Shown: piece after piece, positions 8,195 to 19,104 of the stretch
How the letters are laid out: each line of letters begins with the position of its first letter
Position numbering within the stretch: the stretch's first letter is position 1
From: Gammaproteobacteria bacterium
GTDB lineage: Bacteria; Pseudomonadota; Gammaproteobacteria; Pseudomonadales; JAUIET01
Assembly: GCA_030429735.1 (NCBI GenBank)
Contig: JAUIET010000013.1
Coordinates: 62,001 to 126,000 of the forward strand
Reading direction: 5' to 3'
DNA: 64,000 bases
Notes under the pieces: model-generated
What the model was told of the DNA's origin: nothing
What the model saw: the letters and a program-made list of their open reading frames with translations, nothing else
Databases searched by the model: none
Translations under genes and position numbers: made by a program

Positions 8195-8589
8195 CGACTT
8201 GGCAGAGCCTGCTGCAGACAGGTAATAATGGGAGCGTTGGCCGCCGGGAAGGAAAAATCTGATAGCGCGTCAAGCTTAACCCAGCGCAGCGGCTGCCGCT
8301 CGCGACCGCGCGGCTCGCCATCAAAGCGGCTTACGGTCCACACATCAAGTTCGACGATCTTATCGCCATAGTCATGTGAAATCACAATGAGTGGTGCACA
8401 CTCAGTGACATGAATACCAAGCTCTTCTTTGAGTTCACGCTTCAGGGCTTGCTCCGTGGTTTCCCCGGCTTCGCGCTTCCCACCTGGGAATTCCCACAGT
8501 CCACCTTGATGAGCGTCAGCAGCACGTTTCGCAATCAGACACTGCTGTTCGTGAATAATGACCCCAACCGCTACAGATACCGTCGCCAC
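8191..8589 (-). CDS. mutT: MutT-type 8-oxo-dGTP pyrophosphatase (Nudix hydrolase)
   Basis: The enzyme hydrolyses oxidised guanine nucleotides to prevent A:T to C:G mutations. The 132-residue protein has a complete Nudix box, GGKREAGETTEQALKRELKE followed by ELG, at about residues 37-59. The start is GTG (8589) with MATVSVAVGVI, a usual MutT beginning. It sits 3 bp downstream of argJ, as in Pseudomonas, where MutT and ArgJ are neighbours. There is no C-terminal thiamine-phosphate-synthase-like extension, unlike in several relatives. The 3' end overlaps coaE tail to tail. Confidence 0.93.
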   Translation of the reverse strand: MATVSVAVGVIIHEQQCLIAKRAADAHQGGLWEFPGGKREAGETTEQALKRELKEELGIHVTECAPLIVISHDYGDKIVELDVWTVSRFDGEPRGRERQPLRWVKLDALSDFSFPAANAPIITCLQQALPSR

Positions 8590-8592
8590 TCT

Positions 8593-9828
8593 CTAGCTTC
8601 TGTAATCGGCATTAATACTGACATAGTCATGCGACAGGTCGCACGTCCATACTTGCTCACAGCAGTCACCGTTATTCAGCAAGACACGTATGCAATACTC
8701 GGAAGATTGCATGATCGACGCCGCTTTTTGTTCGGAGTAAGCAGCGGCAACCGCACCACGTTCTGCTACCAAAACATCGCCAATGTAAAGGCTGACGCGG
8801 TCAACGCTGAGATTCTCAACCGGCGCGCGGCCAATGGCGGCTAGCAAACGCCCCCAATTAGGGTCAGCAGCGTATAAGGCCGTTTTCACCAGCGGCGAGT
8901 GCGCAATCGTATAGGCCACTTGCAAGCAATCGGCCGCAGTTGCACCTTGCTCTACTTTGATTGTGACCAGTTTGGACGCCCCTTCGGCGTCTGCAATAAT
9001 CTGTTTGGAAAGATCAATACACGCCGCATCAAGCTGCTTGGCAAACGCCATACACTCCGCTTGTGATACAGAGTTGATTCTGCGGGTATTGTCATTGCCC
9101 GTTGCGAGAACAACACAGGCATCATTAGTTGACGTATCACCATCAACTGTAATTCGATTAAAGCTTTGCTCTACGGATTGCTGCAGCAGTGATGCGAGTA
9201 TGGTTTGTTCGATACTGACATCGGTTGCGATGAAGCACAGCATGGTCGCCATGTTCGGGCATATCATGCCGGCGCCTTTACTGATTCCGGTAATGCTTTG
9301 ACGCTGACCAAACAATTCAAACTGCGCTGAATACAGTTTGGGTACGGTGTCGGTGGTCATAATGCCTTTCGCCGCCGGCAGCCAATTGCCAGAATCCAAC
9401 TGCCGCATCAAACCCGGTACAGCGCTGCGTACCAGGTCTGCGTTCAGCGGCTCACCAATTACCCCAGTGGAGAACGGCAGTACATTGGCTACCTCAACGC
9501 CCGCATGATCAGCAGTCGCTTCGCAGCATGATAACGCCGTTGCCAGTCCTGGCGCACCCGTACCGGCATTTGCATTCCCTGAATTGATCAGCAGGTATCG
9601 AGCCTGTTCTGCGTTGGATGTTTGCAGATGTTGCCTCGCAAGCAATACAGGCGGAGCAGCAAATCGGTTTTGTGTGAAAGTGGCGGCGACAGAGCTGCCC
9701 GCACTTGCCTCAATAAGCACAAGGTCTGCCGGTTTGCTGCCATCGGCCGCGGGCTTTTTGATGCCCGCTGCGGCACTTGCCAGCCGACAACCCTGAACCG
9801 CGAATACCGCGTGCTCAGAGCTTGCCAT
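8593..9828 (-). CDS. argJ: Bifunctional ornithine acetyltransferase / N-acetylglutamate synthase
   Basis: ArgJ recycles the acetyl group between N-acetylornithine and glutamate in arginine synthesis. The protein is 411 residues from the ATG at 9828. The frame is open 47 codons further upstream, but that part lies within secA coding sequence. The self-cleavage region [14 protein letters not shown] is present, where the precursor splits before the nucleophilic Thr into alpha and beta chains. [12 protein letters not shown] and [13 protein letters not shown] are further family signatures. The start overlaps the last 14 bases of secA, so translation is probably coupled. Confidence 0.95.
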   Translation of the reverse strand: MASSEHAVFAVQGCRLASAAAGIKKPAADGSKPADLVLIEASAGSSVAATFTQNRFAAPPVLLARQHLQTSNAEQARYLLINSGNANAGTGAPGLATALSCCEATADHAGVEVANVLPFSTGVIGEPLNADLVRSAVPGLMRQLDSGNWLPAAKGIMTTDTVPKLYSAQFELFGQRQSITGISKGAGMICPNMATMLCFIATDVSIEQTILASLLQQSVEQSFNRITVDGDTSTNDACVVLATGNDNTRRINSVSQAECMAFAKQLDAACIDLSKQIIADAEGASKLVTIKVEQGATAADCLQVAYTIAHSPLVKTALYAADPNWGRLLAAIGRAPVENLSVDRVSLYIGDVLVAERGAVAAAYSEQKAASIMQSSEYCIRVLLNNGDCCEQVWTCDLSHDYVSINADYRS

Positions 9829-12538
9829 GACAGTGTTTGTACTTCTTGCCCGACCCGCATGGACAGGGCTCATTTCGACCCACTTTGGGTTGCGCGCGCT
9901 TAAAGGTTTCCACTGTCGCGGCAGGCACTGTGCCATCCGCCATTGCTTGCTCTTCCTCTGCAGGCTCAATTTCTAAAGCCGAGCGCTCCGCATGCTGAAA
10001 CTCCATAGTTTGTGCCGCTTCCGCAGCACGACGCTTGCGCTCGACCGCATCAACATCTTCCTCTCTGCGGATTTCTACTCGCGCAAGGAAACGCACAACT
10101 TCATGCTTGATTTCTTCCAGCATGGACTGGAACAACTCAAAGGATTCGCGTTTGTACTCTTGTTTCGGATTTTTCGCCGCGTAGGCACGTAAATGGATTC
10201 CCTGGCGCAGGTGATCCATGGTCGCCAGATGCTCTTTCCAATGCTGATCCAGCACCTGCAGCATAACGTGTTTTTCAAGCTTTCGAGCGTCATCACCAAG
10301 TGGCGCCATCTTCGCTTCGTATTGTTCTACGAAACGAGCTTCTATTCGCTCCCTGAGCGACTCTTCATGAAGATCATCCTCTTTTTCAAGCCATTGCTTG
10401 ACCGGTAGATCCAGGCCAAGTTCGGTTCGCAGTCCTTCCTCAAGCCCGTCAACATCCCACTGTTCTTCAAGGCTCTGCCGCGGAATCCAGGTATCGACAA
10501 TATCACTGATAACATCACTTCGAATCGCTTCAATCATGTCACTGATATCGGCCGATTCCATCACTTCATTGCGCTGGCGATACACTACCTGGCGCTGATC
10601 ATTGGCCACGTCATCATACTCAAGCAATTGCTTGCGAATATCAAAGTTGCGACCTTCTACTTTGCGCTGGGCCTTTTCAATCGCATTGGTCACCATACGA
10701 TGCTCGATGGCCTCACCTTTCTCCATGCCCAGTGCTTGCATGAAATTCTTGACTCTATCTGAGGCAAAGATGCGCATCAGATTGTCTTCAAGTGACAGGT
10801 AAAAACGAGTGACCCCGGGATCACCCTGACGACCCGCGCGGCCACGAAGCTGGTTATCGATTCGACGAGATTCATGCCGTTCGGTGGCCAGAATATGCAG
10901 TCCGCCGTTTTCAATTACCTGATCGTGCCGCTCCTGCCAGGCTTTGGTCAACGCTTCACGATCCGCATCACTCAGATTGTCGTGAGTCGCAAGCTCGGCC
11001 TCAAGATTTCCACCTAACACAATATCTGTGCCACGACCAGCCATATTGGTCGCAATCGTAATCGCACTTGGCCGCCCGGCTTGCGCAATAATTTCTGCTT
11101 CCTGTTTGTGAAATTTGGCGTTCAACACCTTGTGCTCGATCTTGCTTTTTTCGAGGTGTCTCGACAGTTCTTCGGAGCTTTCAATGGAGGCCGTGCCAAC
11201 CAGTACCGGACTGCCTTGCTCGATATAGGCTTTGATGTCGTCCAATATGGCTTCAAACTTTTCTTCTTTGGATAGAAAAACCAGATCATTCAGGTCTTTT
11301 CTAATGGTTGGCAAATTGGTTGGAATCACCAATACGTCCAGGCCGTAGATTTGCCGAAATTCAAACGCCTCGGTGTCAGCCGTACCCGTCATACCACTCA
11401 AGGTGTTGTACAAACGGAAGTAGTTTTGGAATGTGGTGGACGCAAGCGTTTGACTTTCCGCCTGAATTTCCACCTTTTCTTTGGCTTCGATGGCCTGATG
11501 CAAGCCTTCAGACAATCGCCGACCAGGCATGGTTCGACCAGTGTGTTCGTCGATCAGTACAATACGATTGTTCTGGACGATGTACTCAACATTGCGATTA
11601 AAAAATACGTGCGCACGCAGTGCCGAATTCACATGATGCAGCAGGTTCAGATTGCCGGGGGAATAGAGGTTGTCATCTTCTTCCAGCAATCCGTCTTCGG
11701 TGAGCAGCTCTTCAACAAACTGATGCCCTTCTTCTGTGAGTTCAATGTGGCGTTGTTTTTCATCAAGCGTATAGTGACCGCCCTCGCCCAAGTCTGGCTT
11801 TAAGCGCTTGATGAACTTGTCCATGCGCTTATACAGGGCAGAGCTGTCCTCAGCGGCACCTGAGATAATTAAAGGCGTTCTGGCCTCATCGATAAGAATG
11901 GAGTCAACTTCATCAACAATGGCAAAGTTATGGCCGTTTTGCAGTCGATCTTCTGCGCTGAAGGCCATATTGTCGCGCAGATAATCAAAGCCAAACTCAT
12001 TGTTGGTGCCGTAGGTAATATCAGCCTGATAAGCCGCACGTTTCTCTACTTGATCCTGACCGGATAAAATTACGCCAACAGTCAAGCCCAACATTTCATA
12101 GATCGGGCGCATCCAGTTCGCATCACGCTGCGCAAGATAGTCATTCACTGTGACCAGGTGTACGCCGTCACCGGACAATGCATTCAGGTAGGCTGGCAGC
12201 GTGGCCACCAGGGTCTTGCCCTCACCTGTTCGCATTTCGGCGATATTACCTTCATGGAGCGCGTAACCGCCAATCATTTGCACGTCGAAATGGCGCAGCC
12301 CCAGAGTTCGCTTGCTTGCCTCGCGCACCAGAGCGAATGCTTCCGGAAGCAAATCATCCAGGTTCTCACCGGCCTGCAAACGCTCACGGAACTCGTTGGT
12401 TTTACCCTGAATTTCAACGTCTCGGAGCTTTTCGTACTCTTCTTCGAAGGCGTTTATTCGCTTTACAACTTTGCGTAAACGCTTCAGCTCACGATCATTC
12501 TTAGTGCCAACAACGGCCTTGAACAACTTTCCAATCAT
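9815..12538 (-). CDS. secA: Preprotein translocase ATPase SecA
   Basis: SecA drives post-translational export through SecYEG. The 907-residue protein has Walker [12 protein letters not shown] (about 102-112), the [15 protein letters not shown] stretch, the second nucleotide-binding fold with [14 protein letters not shown] and [13 protein letters not shown], the scaffold and wing domains, and a C-terminal zinc and SecB-binding tail [14 protein letters not shown]. All parts are present and the length is normal. It lies downstream of the M23 peptidase and lpxC with a 124-bp gap; the secM regulator of enterobacteria is not there. Confidence 0.98.
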   Translation of the reverse strand: MIGKLFKAVVGTKNDRELKRLRKVVKRINAFEEEYEKLRDVEIQGKTNEFRERLQAGENLDDLLPEAFALVREASKRTLGLRHFDVQMIGGYALHEGNIAEMRTGEGKTLVATLPAYLNALSGDGVHLVTVNDYLAQRDANWMRPIYEMLGLTVGVILSGQDQVEKRAAYQADITYGTNNEFGFDYLRDNMAFSAEDRLQNGHNFAIVDEVDSILIDEARTPLIISGAAEDSSALYKRMDKFIKRLKPDLGEGGHYTLDEKQRHIELTEEGHQFVEELLTEDGLLEEDDNLYSPGNLNLLHHVNSALRAHVFFNRNVEYIVQNNRIVLIDEHTGRTMPGRRLSEGLHQAIEAKEKVEIQAESQTLASTTFQNYFRLYNTLSGMTGTADTEAFEFRQIYGLDVLVIPTNLPTIRKDLNDLVFLSKEEKFEAILDDIKAYIEQGSPVLVGTASIESSEELSRHLEKSKIEHKVLNAKFHKQEAEIIAQAGRPSAITIATNMAGRGTDIVLGGNLEAELATHDNLSDADREALTKAWQERHDQVIENGGLHILATERHESRRIDNQLRGRAGRQGDPGVTRFYLSLEDNLMRIFASDRVKNFMQALGMEKGEAIEHRMVTNAIEKAQRKVEGRNFDIRKQLLEYDDVANDQRQVVYRQRNEVMESADISDMIEAIRSDVISDIVDTWIPRQSLEEQWDVDGLEEGLRTELGLDLPVKQWLEKEDDLHEESLRERIEARFVEQYEAKMAPLGDDARKLEKHVMLQVLDQHWKEHLATMDHLRQGIHLRAYAAKNPKQEYKRESFELFQSMLEEIKHEVVRFLARVEIRREEDVDAVERKRRAAEAAQTMEFQHAERSALEIEPAEEEQAMADGTVPAATVETFKRAQPKVGRNEPCPCGSGKKYKHCHGKL

Positions 12539-12662
12539 GTTTTAAAACGGCAATGTAGGTGGGCGCTGGAGCTCAGCGCAGCAGGGTGCAAAGTAAACCG
12601 GATGCGCCAGTCTTAAGCAAGTAGAAAGTTACGAATGCCGCCTACACCGCTAAAAACAGGGC

Positions 12663-13595
12663 TTATCGGCGATTGATATAGGCAGTAGGGTTGATCGACT
12701 TCCCTGCTTTTAGCACTTCAAAATGAACATGGGCGCCGGTAGAACGACCACTGCTGCCCATTTTTGCAATCACTTGACCTTTCTTAACCACGTCCCCTGG
12801 GCTTACCAGGATTTCAGAGTTATGGCCGTAACGAGTGCTATAGCCATTACCGTGATTGATCTGTACCAGATTTCCATAGCCATATCGCTTGTCTGCCCAG
12901 GTAACAACGCCCGCAGCGACGGAAACAATATCGCTGCCCATTTTGCCCGCAAAGTCCACGCCTTTATGCCAGGCTCTGTGGCCCTTGAATGGATCGGTTC
13001 GGTAGCCGAAGCCTGAGGACATCCACCCTTTCAGAATGGGCCGACCGCCAATCATGCCCGCGTCACGCAATTTACGGTTGGACAACAAGCTTTCCATGTA
13101 TTCAAGCTGTTGTTCCCGGCGATCAATCTGATCCGCCAGTAAATCCAGAGACTTATGGAAATCGGGGGTTTCAAGCAAAGCACCTGGGTCAGATTCACCG
13201 CTGGGGTCGCCTTCTTCCGGGCCACCCATCGCAGGAAGCTCAGAGAAATCGAATTCCGAACGATCCAGTTTGGCCATGGTTGCCATGCGCTCGGCAAGCG
13301 CGTCCAAACGCAGCAGGCGAGACTGTAACTGAGCTGTTTTCACAGCGAGCGCCTCAATTTTCGCCTGATTTTCTTGCTTGGTTGTCACCAGGGCGTCTCG
13401 TTGCTCTTCGAGGGTTTGTTGCCACTCCGAGATCAATTGAGTCTGGTCTTTTGAAGGTTGAAGTGCGTTCATCAGCGTGTAGAAGCCAAATGCCGAGGCG
13501 GCGACGAACAGAAACCCCAACGCCAACAGCGACGGCATTGACACATTCAGTGTCTTGGAGCGGCTATGCCGTCTGCTGACAAGAATAATTTGCAT
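12663..13595 (-). CDS. M23-family peptidoglycan endopeptidase with N-terminal membrane anchor
   Basis: A 310-residue LytM/M23 metallopeptidase. The start at 13595 is chosen because it gives MQIILVSRRHSRS, a short basic segment before a membrane helix (about 20-42). The longer open frame (to 13757) overlaps lpxC and is very basic. A coiled coil follows (about 50-105), then the zinc peptidase domain with HKGVD and HVHFEV, so both metal-binding motifs are intact. Such enzymes cut peptide cross-links in murein. The same gene occupies this position between lpxC and secA in Pseudomonas. The link to cell division is inferred from location. Confidence 0.9.
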   Translation of the reverse strand: MQIILVSRRHSRSKTLNVSMPSLLALGFLFVAASAFGFYTLMNALQPSKDQTQLISEWQQTLEEQRDALVTTKQENQAKIEALAVKTAQLQSRLLRLDALAERMATMAKLDRSEFDFSELPAMGGPEEGDPSGESDPGALLETPDFHKSLDLLADQIDRREQQLEYMESLLSNRKLRDAGMIGGRPILKGWMSSGFGYRTDPFKGHRAWHKGVDFAGKMGSDIVSVAAGVVTWADKRYGYGNLVQINHGNGYSTRYGHNSEILVSPGDVVKKGQVIAKMGSSGRSTGAHVHFEVLKAGKSINPTAYINRR

Positions 13596-13668
13596 AGTGT
13601 TATTCCGGCGACGCTCATGGCGTCGCTTCTTTCTCTTTGGTCTCTCTAAAAAGTATAGCCGGCTTTGA

Positions 13669-14580
13669 TCAAACGGCAACCACCGGGCTGAGGTAAGACA
13701 CTGGCGCCTCTTCCTGGTCTTCAAAACTGGCGACTTCCCACGCATCGGGGTTAGCAAGCAGTGCTTTCACCGCCATATTGTTCAATGAGTGGCCAGATTT
13801 GTAGGCATTGTATTCACCTATCAAACCTTTGCCCAGCAAATACAAATCACCAATTGCGTCCAATATCTTGTGCTTAACGAATTCGTCTTCGTAGCGCAGT
13901 CCATCTTCGTTCAGTATTCGATATTGATCAACCACGATCGCGTTATCAACACTGCCGCCCAATGCAAAACCTCGGGATCGCAGGTACTCAATTTCATGCA
14001 TAAAGCCGAATGTTCGAGCTCGACTGACCTCTCTTACGTAAGACGTGCTCGAAAAATCAACACAAGCATCTACGGTTCGATTATTGAACACTGGGTGATC
14101 GAATGAGATAGTGAAATTCACTTTGAAGCCATTAAAAGGCTTCAACGTGGCATGCTTATCTCCATCTTCCACTCGAACGGGCTTGGTGATTCGTATGAAT
14201 TTTTTGGCCGCGTCTTGTTCTTCTATGCCCGCAGACTGTATGAGGAACACAAAAGGCCCCGCACTGCCATCCATGATCGGTACTTCTTCCGCATTAAGAT
14301 CGACAATGGCATTATCTATGCCCAGCCCGGCCATAGCCGACAGCAGATGCTCAACCGTAGAAACCTTTACGTCGCCTGCGGCCAATGCGGTGGACAGCAT
14401 TGTGTCGCCGACAAAATCTGAATACGCTGGTATTTCCTGAACTGGGTCCAGATCGATTCGCCGGAATACGATGCCGGTATTGACCGGTGCGGGCCGGAGT
14501 GTCAGATACACTTTCTTACCAGTGTGTAGCCCGATGCCCGTGGCTTTGATTGAATTGCGAAGTGTGCGTTGCCGAATCAT
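13669..14580 (-). CDS. lpxC: UDP-3-O-acyl-N-acetylglucosamine deacetylase
   Basis: LpxC catalyses the committed zinc-dependent step of lipid A synthesis. The 303-residue protein shows the zinc ligands in [10 protein letters not shown] (His) and [12 protein letters not shown] (His, Asp), the general base Glu in [11 protein letters not shown] and the catalytic His in SGHSLNN. The length is normal. It lies 198 bp downstream of ftsZ, enough for its own promoter. FtsH-dependent degradation in enterobacteria uses the C-terminal tail; here the tail ends in hydrophobic residues (SPVVAV), so a similar signal is possible. Confidence 0.97.
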   Translation of the reverse strand: MIRQRTLRNSIKATGIGLHTGKKVYLTLRPAPVNTGIVFRRIDLDPVQEIPAYSDFVGDTMLSTALAAGDVKVSTVEHLLSAMAGLGIDNAIVDLNAEEVPIMDGSAGPFVFLIQSAGIEEQDAAKKFIRITKPVRVEDGDKHATLKPFNGFKVNFTISFDHPVFNNRTVDACVDFSSTSYVREVSRARTFGFMHEIEYLRSRGFALGGSVDNAIVVDQYRILNEDGLRYEDEFVKHKILDAIGDLYLLGKGLIGEYNAYKSGHSLNNMAVKALLANPDAWEVASFEDQEEAPVSYLSPVVAV

Positions 14581-14778
14581 AGTGTCTCTTTTACGTGTGC
14601 GCTACGGTAGCTGCATCATGTATGGATGCAAGCCAATGCCCGTTCACCCAAGCCTGTCGGCTACCATGGGTCGCCAAGCGCACTACGACTGGCTTGGTGG
14701 AGCGCTGCGCATTGTACCCGACGACTAACACCGAAACCAGACAGTTTGCCCGGATAAGGTGTTAAATCTTAACTATAG

Positions 14779-16002
14779 CTAATCTGCCTGTCTTCGAATA
14801 AATGCAGGAATATCAAGGAATTGCAGATCTTTATCCGTATTTGACGAGGCAATTTCAGGCAACTCGGTAGTTTGCAGAGCAGCACTTTGCCCCGAATCCA
14901 GTGCCCGAATATGCGCCGGCCGGCCCGCTCGGCCTTCCTCTTTACGAGGCCGGCGGATGGCTGTTGGCATGTCATAGTCTTTGTAGTTTGGTGCGTCGCC
15001 AACCGGCATGGGGTCAGCGGCAGGCGATTCGATGCGACGGGAACCGTCGCCATCAAGCCCGGTAGCCACGACAGTCACCCTGAGCTCATCACTCATATCC
15101 GGATCCAACACCGTACCTACAACGATAGTGGCATTGTCAGAAGCAAACTCCTTAATAGTATCTCCAACCTCCGAGAACTCACCCAGTAGCAGATCCATAC
15201 CCGCCGTGATATTGACCAGAATGCCGCGGGCACCTTGCAGGTTAACGTCTTCCAGCAACGGGCTGCGGATCGCTTTTTCAGCGGCCTCTCGTGCTCGGGA
15301 CTCCCCATGGGCCGCACCTGTTCCCATCATCGCCATGCCCATTTCAGACATCACAGTGCGAACGTCGGCAAAATCCACATTCATCATTCCCGGTCTGATA
15401 ATCAGATCCGCTATGCCCTGCACAGCTCCAAGCAATACGTCATTGGCCGCCTTAAAGGCATCCAGCAAAGTCACGTTCTGACCGAGGACAGGCAGCAACT
15501 TTTCGTTTGGAATAGTGATCAGAGAGTCAACATGTTGCTCGAGTTCTTCCATTCCGGCAGCGGCCACTTTCATGCGGCTGGCGCCTTCAAATGAGAACGG
15601 CTTTGTCACAACAGCCACGGTCAATATGCCCATTTCTTTGGCAATTTCCGCAACAACCGGCGCGCCACCAGTACCTGTACCGCCGCCCATACCGGCCGTG
15701 ATAAATACCATGTCGGCGCCTTGCAGGCTTTCCATGATTCGGTCGCGGTCTTCAAGTGCCGCCTGGCGTCCTACCTCAGGGTTCGCACCTGCGCCCAATC
15801 CGTTTGTCACCGTACCGCCCAATTGCAATACGGTGTGCGAATCTACATCCGCCAGCGCCTGAGCGTCAGTGTTTGCACAAATGAATTGCACCCCATCCAC
15901 ATGATTGGTGATCATGTGCTTCACAGCATTACCGCCGCCGCCACCAACGCCAAGAACTTTGATCACAGCATTTTGCGGAACATTGTCGACTAGTTCAAAC
16001 AT
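14779..16002 (-). CDS. ftsZ: Cell division GTPase FtsZ
   Basis: FtsZ polymerises into the cytokinetic ring. The start at 16002 gives MFELVDN and has GGGAG upstream; the longer frame lacks a better start. The 407-residue protein has the tubulin signature [13 protein letters not shown], the N-terminal nucleotide-binding [10 protein letters not shown], a variable linker (about 320-385) rich in Arg, Glu and Pro, and the conserved C-terminal peptide [12 protein letters not shown], which binds FtsA and ZipA. It is the last gene of the dcw cluster, 28 bp after ftsA. Confidence 0.98.
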   Translation of the reverse strand: MFELVDNVPQNAVIKVLGVGGGGGNAVKHMITNHVDGVQFICANTDAQALADVDSHTVLQLGGTVTNGLGAGANPEVGRQAALEDRDRIMESLQGADMVFITAGMGGGTGTGGAPVVAEIAKEMGILTVAVVTKPFSFEGASRMKVAAAGMEELEQHVDSLITIPNEKLLPVLGQNVTLLDAFKAANDVLLGAVQGIADLIIRPGMMNVDFADVRTVMSEMGMAMMGTGAAHGESRAREAAEKAIRSPLLEDVNLQGARGILVNITAGMDLLLGEFSEVGDTIKEFASDNATIVVGTVLDPDMSDELRVTVVATGLDGDGSRRIESPAADPMPVGDAPNYKDYDMPTAIRRPRKEEGRAGRPAHIRALDSGQSAALQTTELPEIASSNTDKDLQFLDIPAFIRRQAD

Positions 16003-16030
16003 GTTATTTCTCCCGTACGAGATTCTTAAG

Positions 16031-17260
16031 CTAAAAGTTTTGTTGCAGATACCGCTGCATTCGCGAAAACAGGCCTTTGCCCTGATTTTCACCTGTATTT
16101 ATGTATTCGGCTTCCTGTTGCTGCTTGATGCCATACATCAATAAACCTACACCCGTGGCGTAAATTGGATTTCGAACAATGTCCTGCAAACCATGAACAT
16201 TAATGGGTACGCCCAGGCGAACCGGCATATGAAAAATAGATTCGGCCAGTTCTATAACACCTTCCATTTTCGACGTGCCACCAGTGAGCACAATGCCGGC
16301 AGCAACCAGGTCTTCGAAGCCTGAGCGGCGTAATTCTGCCTGAACAAGCGACAGCAGCTCGTCATATCGAGGCTCCACCACTTCAGCAAGAGCCTGCCGC
16401 GAAAGGTCTCTTGCCGGTCGGTCGGCAACACTGGGCACCTTGATGGTCTGATCGGCACCTGCCAGCTGAGCCAGCGCGCAGGCGTACTTGATTTTAATTT
16501 CCTCAGCATTCTGCGTGGGCGTACGCAATGCCATGGCTATGTCATTGGTAACCTGATCGCCCGCGATGGGAATCACGCCCGTGTGACGGATTGCACCCTC
16601 GGTGAATATTGCGATATCCGTGGTACCACCTCCGATATCAACAAGGCAAACACCCAACTCACGTTCATCATCCGTCAGCACTGAGTAACTTGATGCGAGC
16701 TGCTCAAGAATAATATCTTCAACTTCCAGGCCACAGCGCTTGATGCATTTTTCAATGTTGTGTGCCGCATTTACCGCACAGGTCACCAGGTGGACCTTCG
16801 CTTCCAGTCTCACACCCGACATGCCAAGCGGCTTCTTAATGCCCTCCTGGTCGTCGATCAGAAACTCCTGCGGCAGTATATGCAAGACCTTCTGATCGGC
16901 TGGGATGGCAACAGCCTGCGCAGCATCGATCACTCTTTCCACATCCAGTTGTCGCACTTCCTTATCGCGGATGGCAACGATTCCATGTGAATTCATGCTT
17001 CGAATATGACTGCCCGCAATACCGGCATACACCGAGTGAATCTGGCAGCCCGCCATCAGTTCCGCTTCTTCTATCGCACTCTGGATGGACTGTATGGTGG
17101 ACTCAATGTTGACCACCACACCTTTCTTCAAACCGCGCGACGGCTTGGACCCGATACCAACGATATTCACCTGACCATCAGGGTCAACCTCGGCAACAAT
17201 GGCGACGATCTTGGACGTACCAATATCCAGACCGACAATCATTTTCTTATCGTTAGCCAT
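16031..17260 (-). CDS. ftsA: Cell division protein FtsA (actin-like membrane tether)
   Basis: FtsA anchors FtsZ to the membrane and recruits late division proteins. The 409-residue protein has the actin-fold phosphate-1 motif [13 protein letters not shown] (about 9-21), the SHS2/1C insertion, the phosphate-2 motif [13 protein letters not shown] and the adenosine motif [12 protein letters not shown]. The C-terminal amphipathic helix is [11 protein letters not shown]. The start overlaps the end of ftsQ by 8 bp. Confidence 0.97.
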   Translation of the reverse strand: MANDKKMIVGLDIGTSKIVAIVAEVDPDGQVNIVGIGSKPSRGLKKGVVVNIESTIQSIQSAIEEAELMAGCQIHSVYAGIAGSHIRSMNSHGIVAIRDKEVRQLDVERVIDAAQAVAIPADQKVLHILPQEFLIDDQEGIKKPLGMSGVRLEAKVHLVTCAVNAAHNIEKCIKRCGLEVEDIILEQLASSYSVLTDDERELGVCLVDIGGGTTDIAIFTEGAIRHTGVIPIAGDQVTNDIAMALRTPTQNAEEIKIKYACALAQLAGADQTIKVPSVADRPARDLSRQALAEVVEPRYDELLSLVQAELRRSGFEDLVAAGIVLTGGTSKMEGVIELAESIFHMPVRLGVPINVHGLQDIVRNPIYATGVGLLMYGIKQQQEAEYINTGENQGKGLFSRMQRYLQQNF

Positions 17261-18134
17261 TAAACGCGCTCACTTCAGCCAGCAAACCCTGACGTGACGA
17301 TTGCTTTTCCTGATGCGCAATATTGTCAGTTGCATCGTTTGCCCAACGCACTGCAACTCCGCGACGATATCGAAAATCGATGTATTGCAAACTGCCTTCT
17401 CTCTGCGCCAGCAGACCTGCGTGCAAGGCCAAAAATTGTCGCATTTTATCCAGCAGTCGATCTTTGCCAAATCGAATTTCAGTGCCGTTATCCAGTCGCG
17501 CAAACAGGCCCAAGGCATCACTGTGGGTAAGCTCTACAATTCCGTGGCCAAGCGGGCTGAGCATGTCGGAAAATTCTCGAAATCGCTGTACCATCATTTC
17601 CTGTCGAGACTCGTGGCCGGCGATGCGCGGCAGATCAAATTCCGTTAACGGGACATTACCCGCCGAAAACTCGTCGCCGTCAGCATTGAGCAAGGCACGC
17701 GCGTTCCAAACTGCAATCGGCGTTTGTTCCTCAATAGCCACGCGGATACCCGATGGCCAACGTCGGCTCACTTCGGCTCGATAAACCCACTCTTGCTGCT
17801 CTAGCAAGCGTTTGATTGGGTCCAGTTGCAAAGTGAAAAAGCCATCGTCTACCAGCGGTTGGAGCGCACTGCTTATCTGTGCTTTCTGCACTCTTTCAAA
17901 CTCTCCTTTGATTTGCACGCTCTGCACATTAAGCTCGAACAGGGGTTTCGCATTATTGAACCCCAACATACCGAATCCCAACACGCCAATCCAGATAAGC
18001 AATACCATAAACAGCTGTTTTAAACGGTTTTTCTGCTCGAATTTTCTCGAGGTATCAACCGCTCCGCGACGCCTGGCGTTTTTACGCGGTGACACGCTTT
18101 TTTTGTTTCTTTGTCGGCAATCTGCATTAATCAT
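17253..18134 (-). CDS. ftsQ: Cell division protein FtsQ
   Basis: FtsQ is a bitopic membrane protein that links early and late division proteins through FtsB and FtsL. About 293 residues: a basic cytoplasmic tail, one membrane helix (about 40-60 of the long form), the POTRA domain beginning FELNVQSVQIKGEFERV and the beta domain ending near YIDFRYRRGVAVRW. I use the ATG at 18134; a GTG at 18143 is also possible. It overlaps ddl by 8 bp and ftsA by 8 bp. Divergent in sequence, as FtsQ usually is, but fixed by its position. Confidence 0.92.
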   Translation of the reverse strand: MINADCRQRNKKSVSPRKNARRRGAVDTSRKFEQKNRLKQLFMVLLIWIGVLGFGMLGFNNAKPLFELNVQSVQIKGEFERVQKAQISSALQPLVDDGFFTLQLDPIKRLLEQQEWVYRAEVSRRWPSGIRVAIEEQTPIAVWNARALLNADGDEFSAGNVPLTEFDLPRIAGHESRQEMMVQRFREFSDMLSPLGHGIVELTHSDALGLFARLDNGTEIRFGKDRLLDKMRQFLALHAGLLAQREGSLQYIDFRYRRGVAVRWANDATDNIAHQEKQSSRQGLLAEVSAFNG

Positions 18135-19104
18135 GTTTGGCACCCGACGAATCGATCAAGCTATCCAGCAAAATATTTAACACCAGCGACTCAAAACTCA
18201 TCCCAGCCGCACGTGCAGACATTGGCACAATACTGTGCTCAGTCATACCGGGAATAGTGTTAACTTCCAACACTTGAAAACTTCCCTCATTGTCGAGCAA
18301 CAAATCGACTCTGCCCCAGCCTCGGCAACCCAGGCTGTCGTAAGCACGTAAAACAACACTATTGGCCTGCGCTTGCTGGTCTTCTGATAACTTCGCCGGA
18401 CATTCATATTCGGTATCGGAAGAGAAATACTTGGCCTCGTAGTCATAAAAGGTACTTTTTGGCTTTAATTGCGTAATTGGCAGCACATTGCCGGCAATGA
18501 TCGGTACGCTGTATTCAGGCCCCTCGATAAATTGTTCGATCAGTACGCTGGAGTCAAAGCGCTCCGCCTGAGCAATCGATGCTGCTAATTGCTCAGGGCT
18601 TTCCGCAATAGACATACCAATGCTCGAGCCTTCATGGGCGGGCTTAACCATCACTTTGCCACCGAGCGTGACTAAAACCTCAGAATAATCCAGACCCTCG
18701 TTGGCCAAAGCAAATGGTGGCGTGTTTACCCCTATGCCACGCCACAACTGCTTGCTACGCAATTTGTCCATTGCCAACGCTGACGCCAGTACGCCACTGC
18801 CGGTGGAACTAATGTTCAGAAACTGCAGCAACCCACCAATCACACCATCTTCGCCGTACGGGCCGTGCAATGCATTGAACACATGCCGGATACCATGCTT
18901 ACCGAGCACGTCAGCAACATCACGCTCGATATCGATCGCCACTACCGGTAGCTTCACATTATTAAAGGCTGCGATGACCGCCTTGCCGCTCATCAAAGAG
19001 ACATCACGCTCGGCAGACCAACCTCCATACAAGACCGCAAGCGGGCCTTGCAGGTATTGCGTGCAACGCGTAACAAGCTGCTCAATATTGTTATCCAATG
19101 TCAT
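18127..19104 (-). CDS. ddl: D-alanine--D-alanine ligase
   Basis: The enzyme makes the D-Ala-D-Ala dipeptide that MurF adds to the murein precursor. The 325-residue ATP-grasp protein starts with [14 protein letters not shown], has [11 protein letters not shown] in the ATP lid region and the Mg-binding [12 protein letters not shown] near the C-terminus. The length is slightly above the usual 306-320. It overlaps murC by 4 bp (ATGA). The murB gene that follows murC in enterobacteria is not present, as in Pseudomonas. Confidence 0.97.
   Translation of the reverse strand: MTLDNNIEQLVTRCTQYLQGPLAVLYGGWSAERDVSLMSGKAVIAAFNNVKLPVVAIDIERDVADVLGKHGIRHVFNALHGPYGEDGVIGGLLQFLNISSTGSGVLASALAMDKLRSKQLWRGIGVNTPPFALANEGLDYSEVLVTLGGKVMVKPAHEGSSIGMSIAESPEQLAASIAQAERFDSSVLIEQFIEGPEYSVPIIAGNVLPITQLKPKSTFYDYEAKYFSSDTEYECPAKLSEDQQAQANSVVLRAYDSLGCRGWGRVDLLLDNEGSFQVLEVNTIPGMTEHSIVPMSARAAGMSFESLVLNILLDSLIDSSGAKHD

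Noticed and set aside
9829-9969. Longer argJ starting at 9969
   Set aside because: The extra 47 codons are secA coding sequence in another frame and have no resemblance to ArgJ; the ATG at 9828 gives the usual length.
13596-13757. Longer start for the M23 peptidase
   Set aside because: It would overlap lpxC, is strongly basic and lacks a membrane helix; the start at 13595 places the helix as expected.
14720-14770. Inverted repeat TAACACC/GGTGTTA after ftsZ as a terminator
   Set aside because: The loop is more than 20 nt and there is no T-run, so it is unlikely to terminate.
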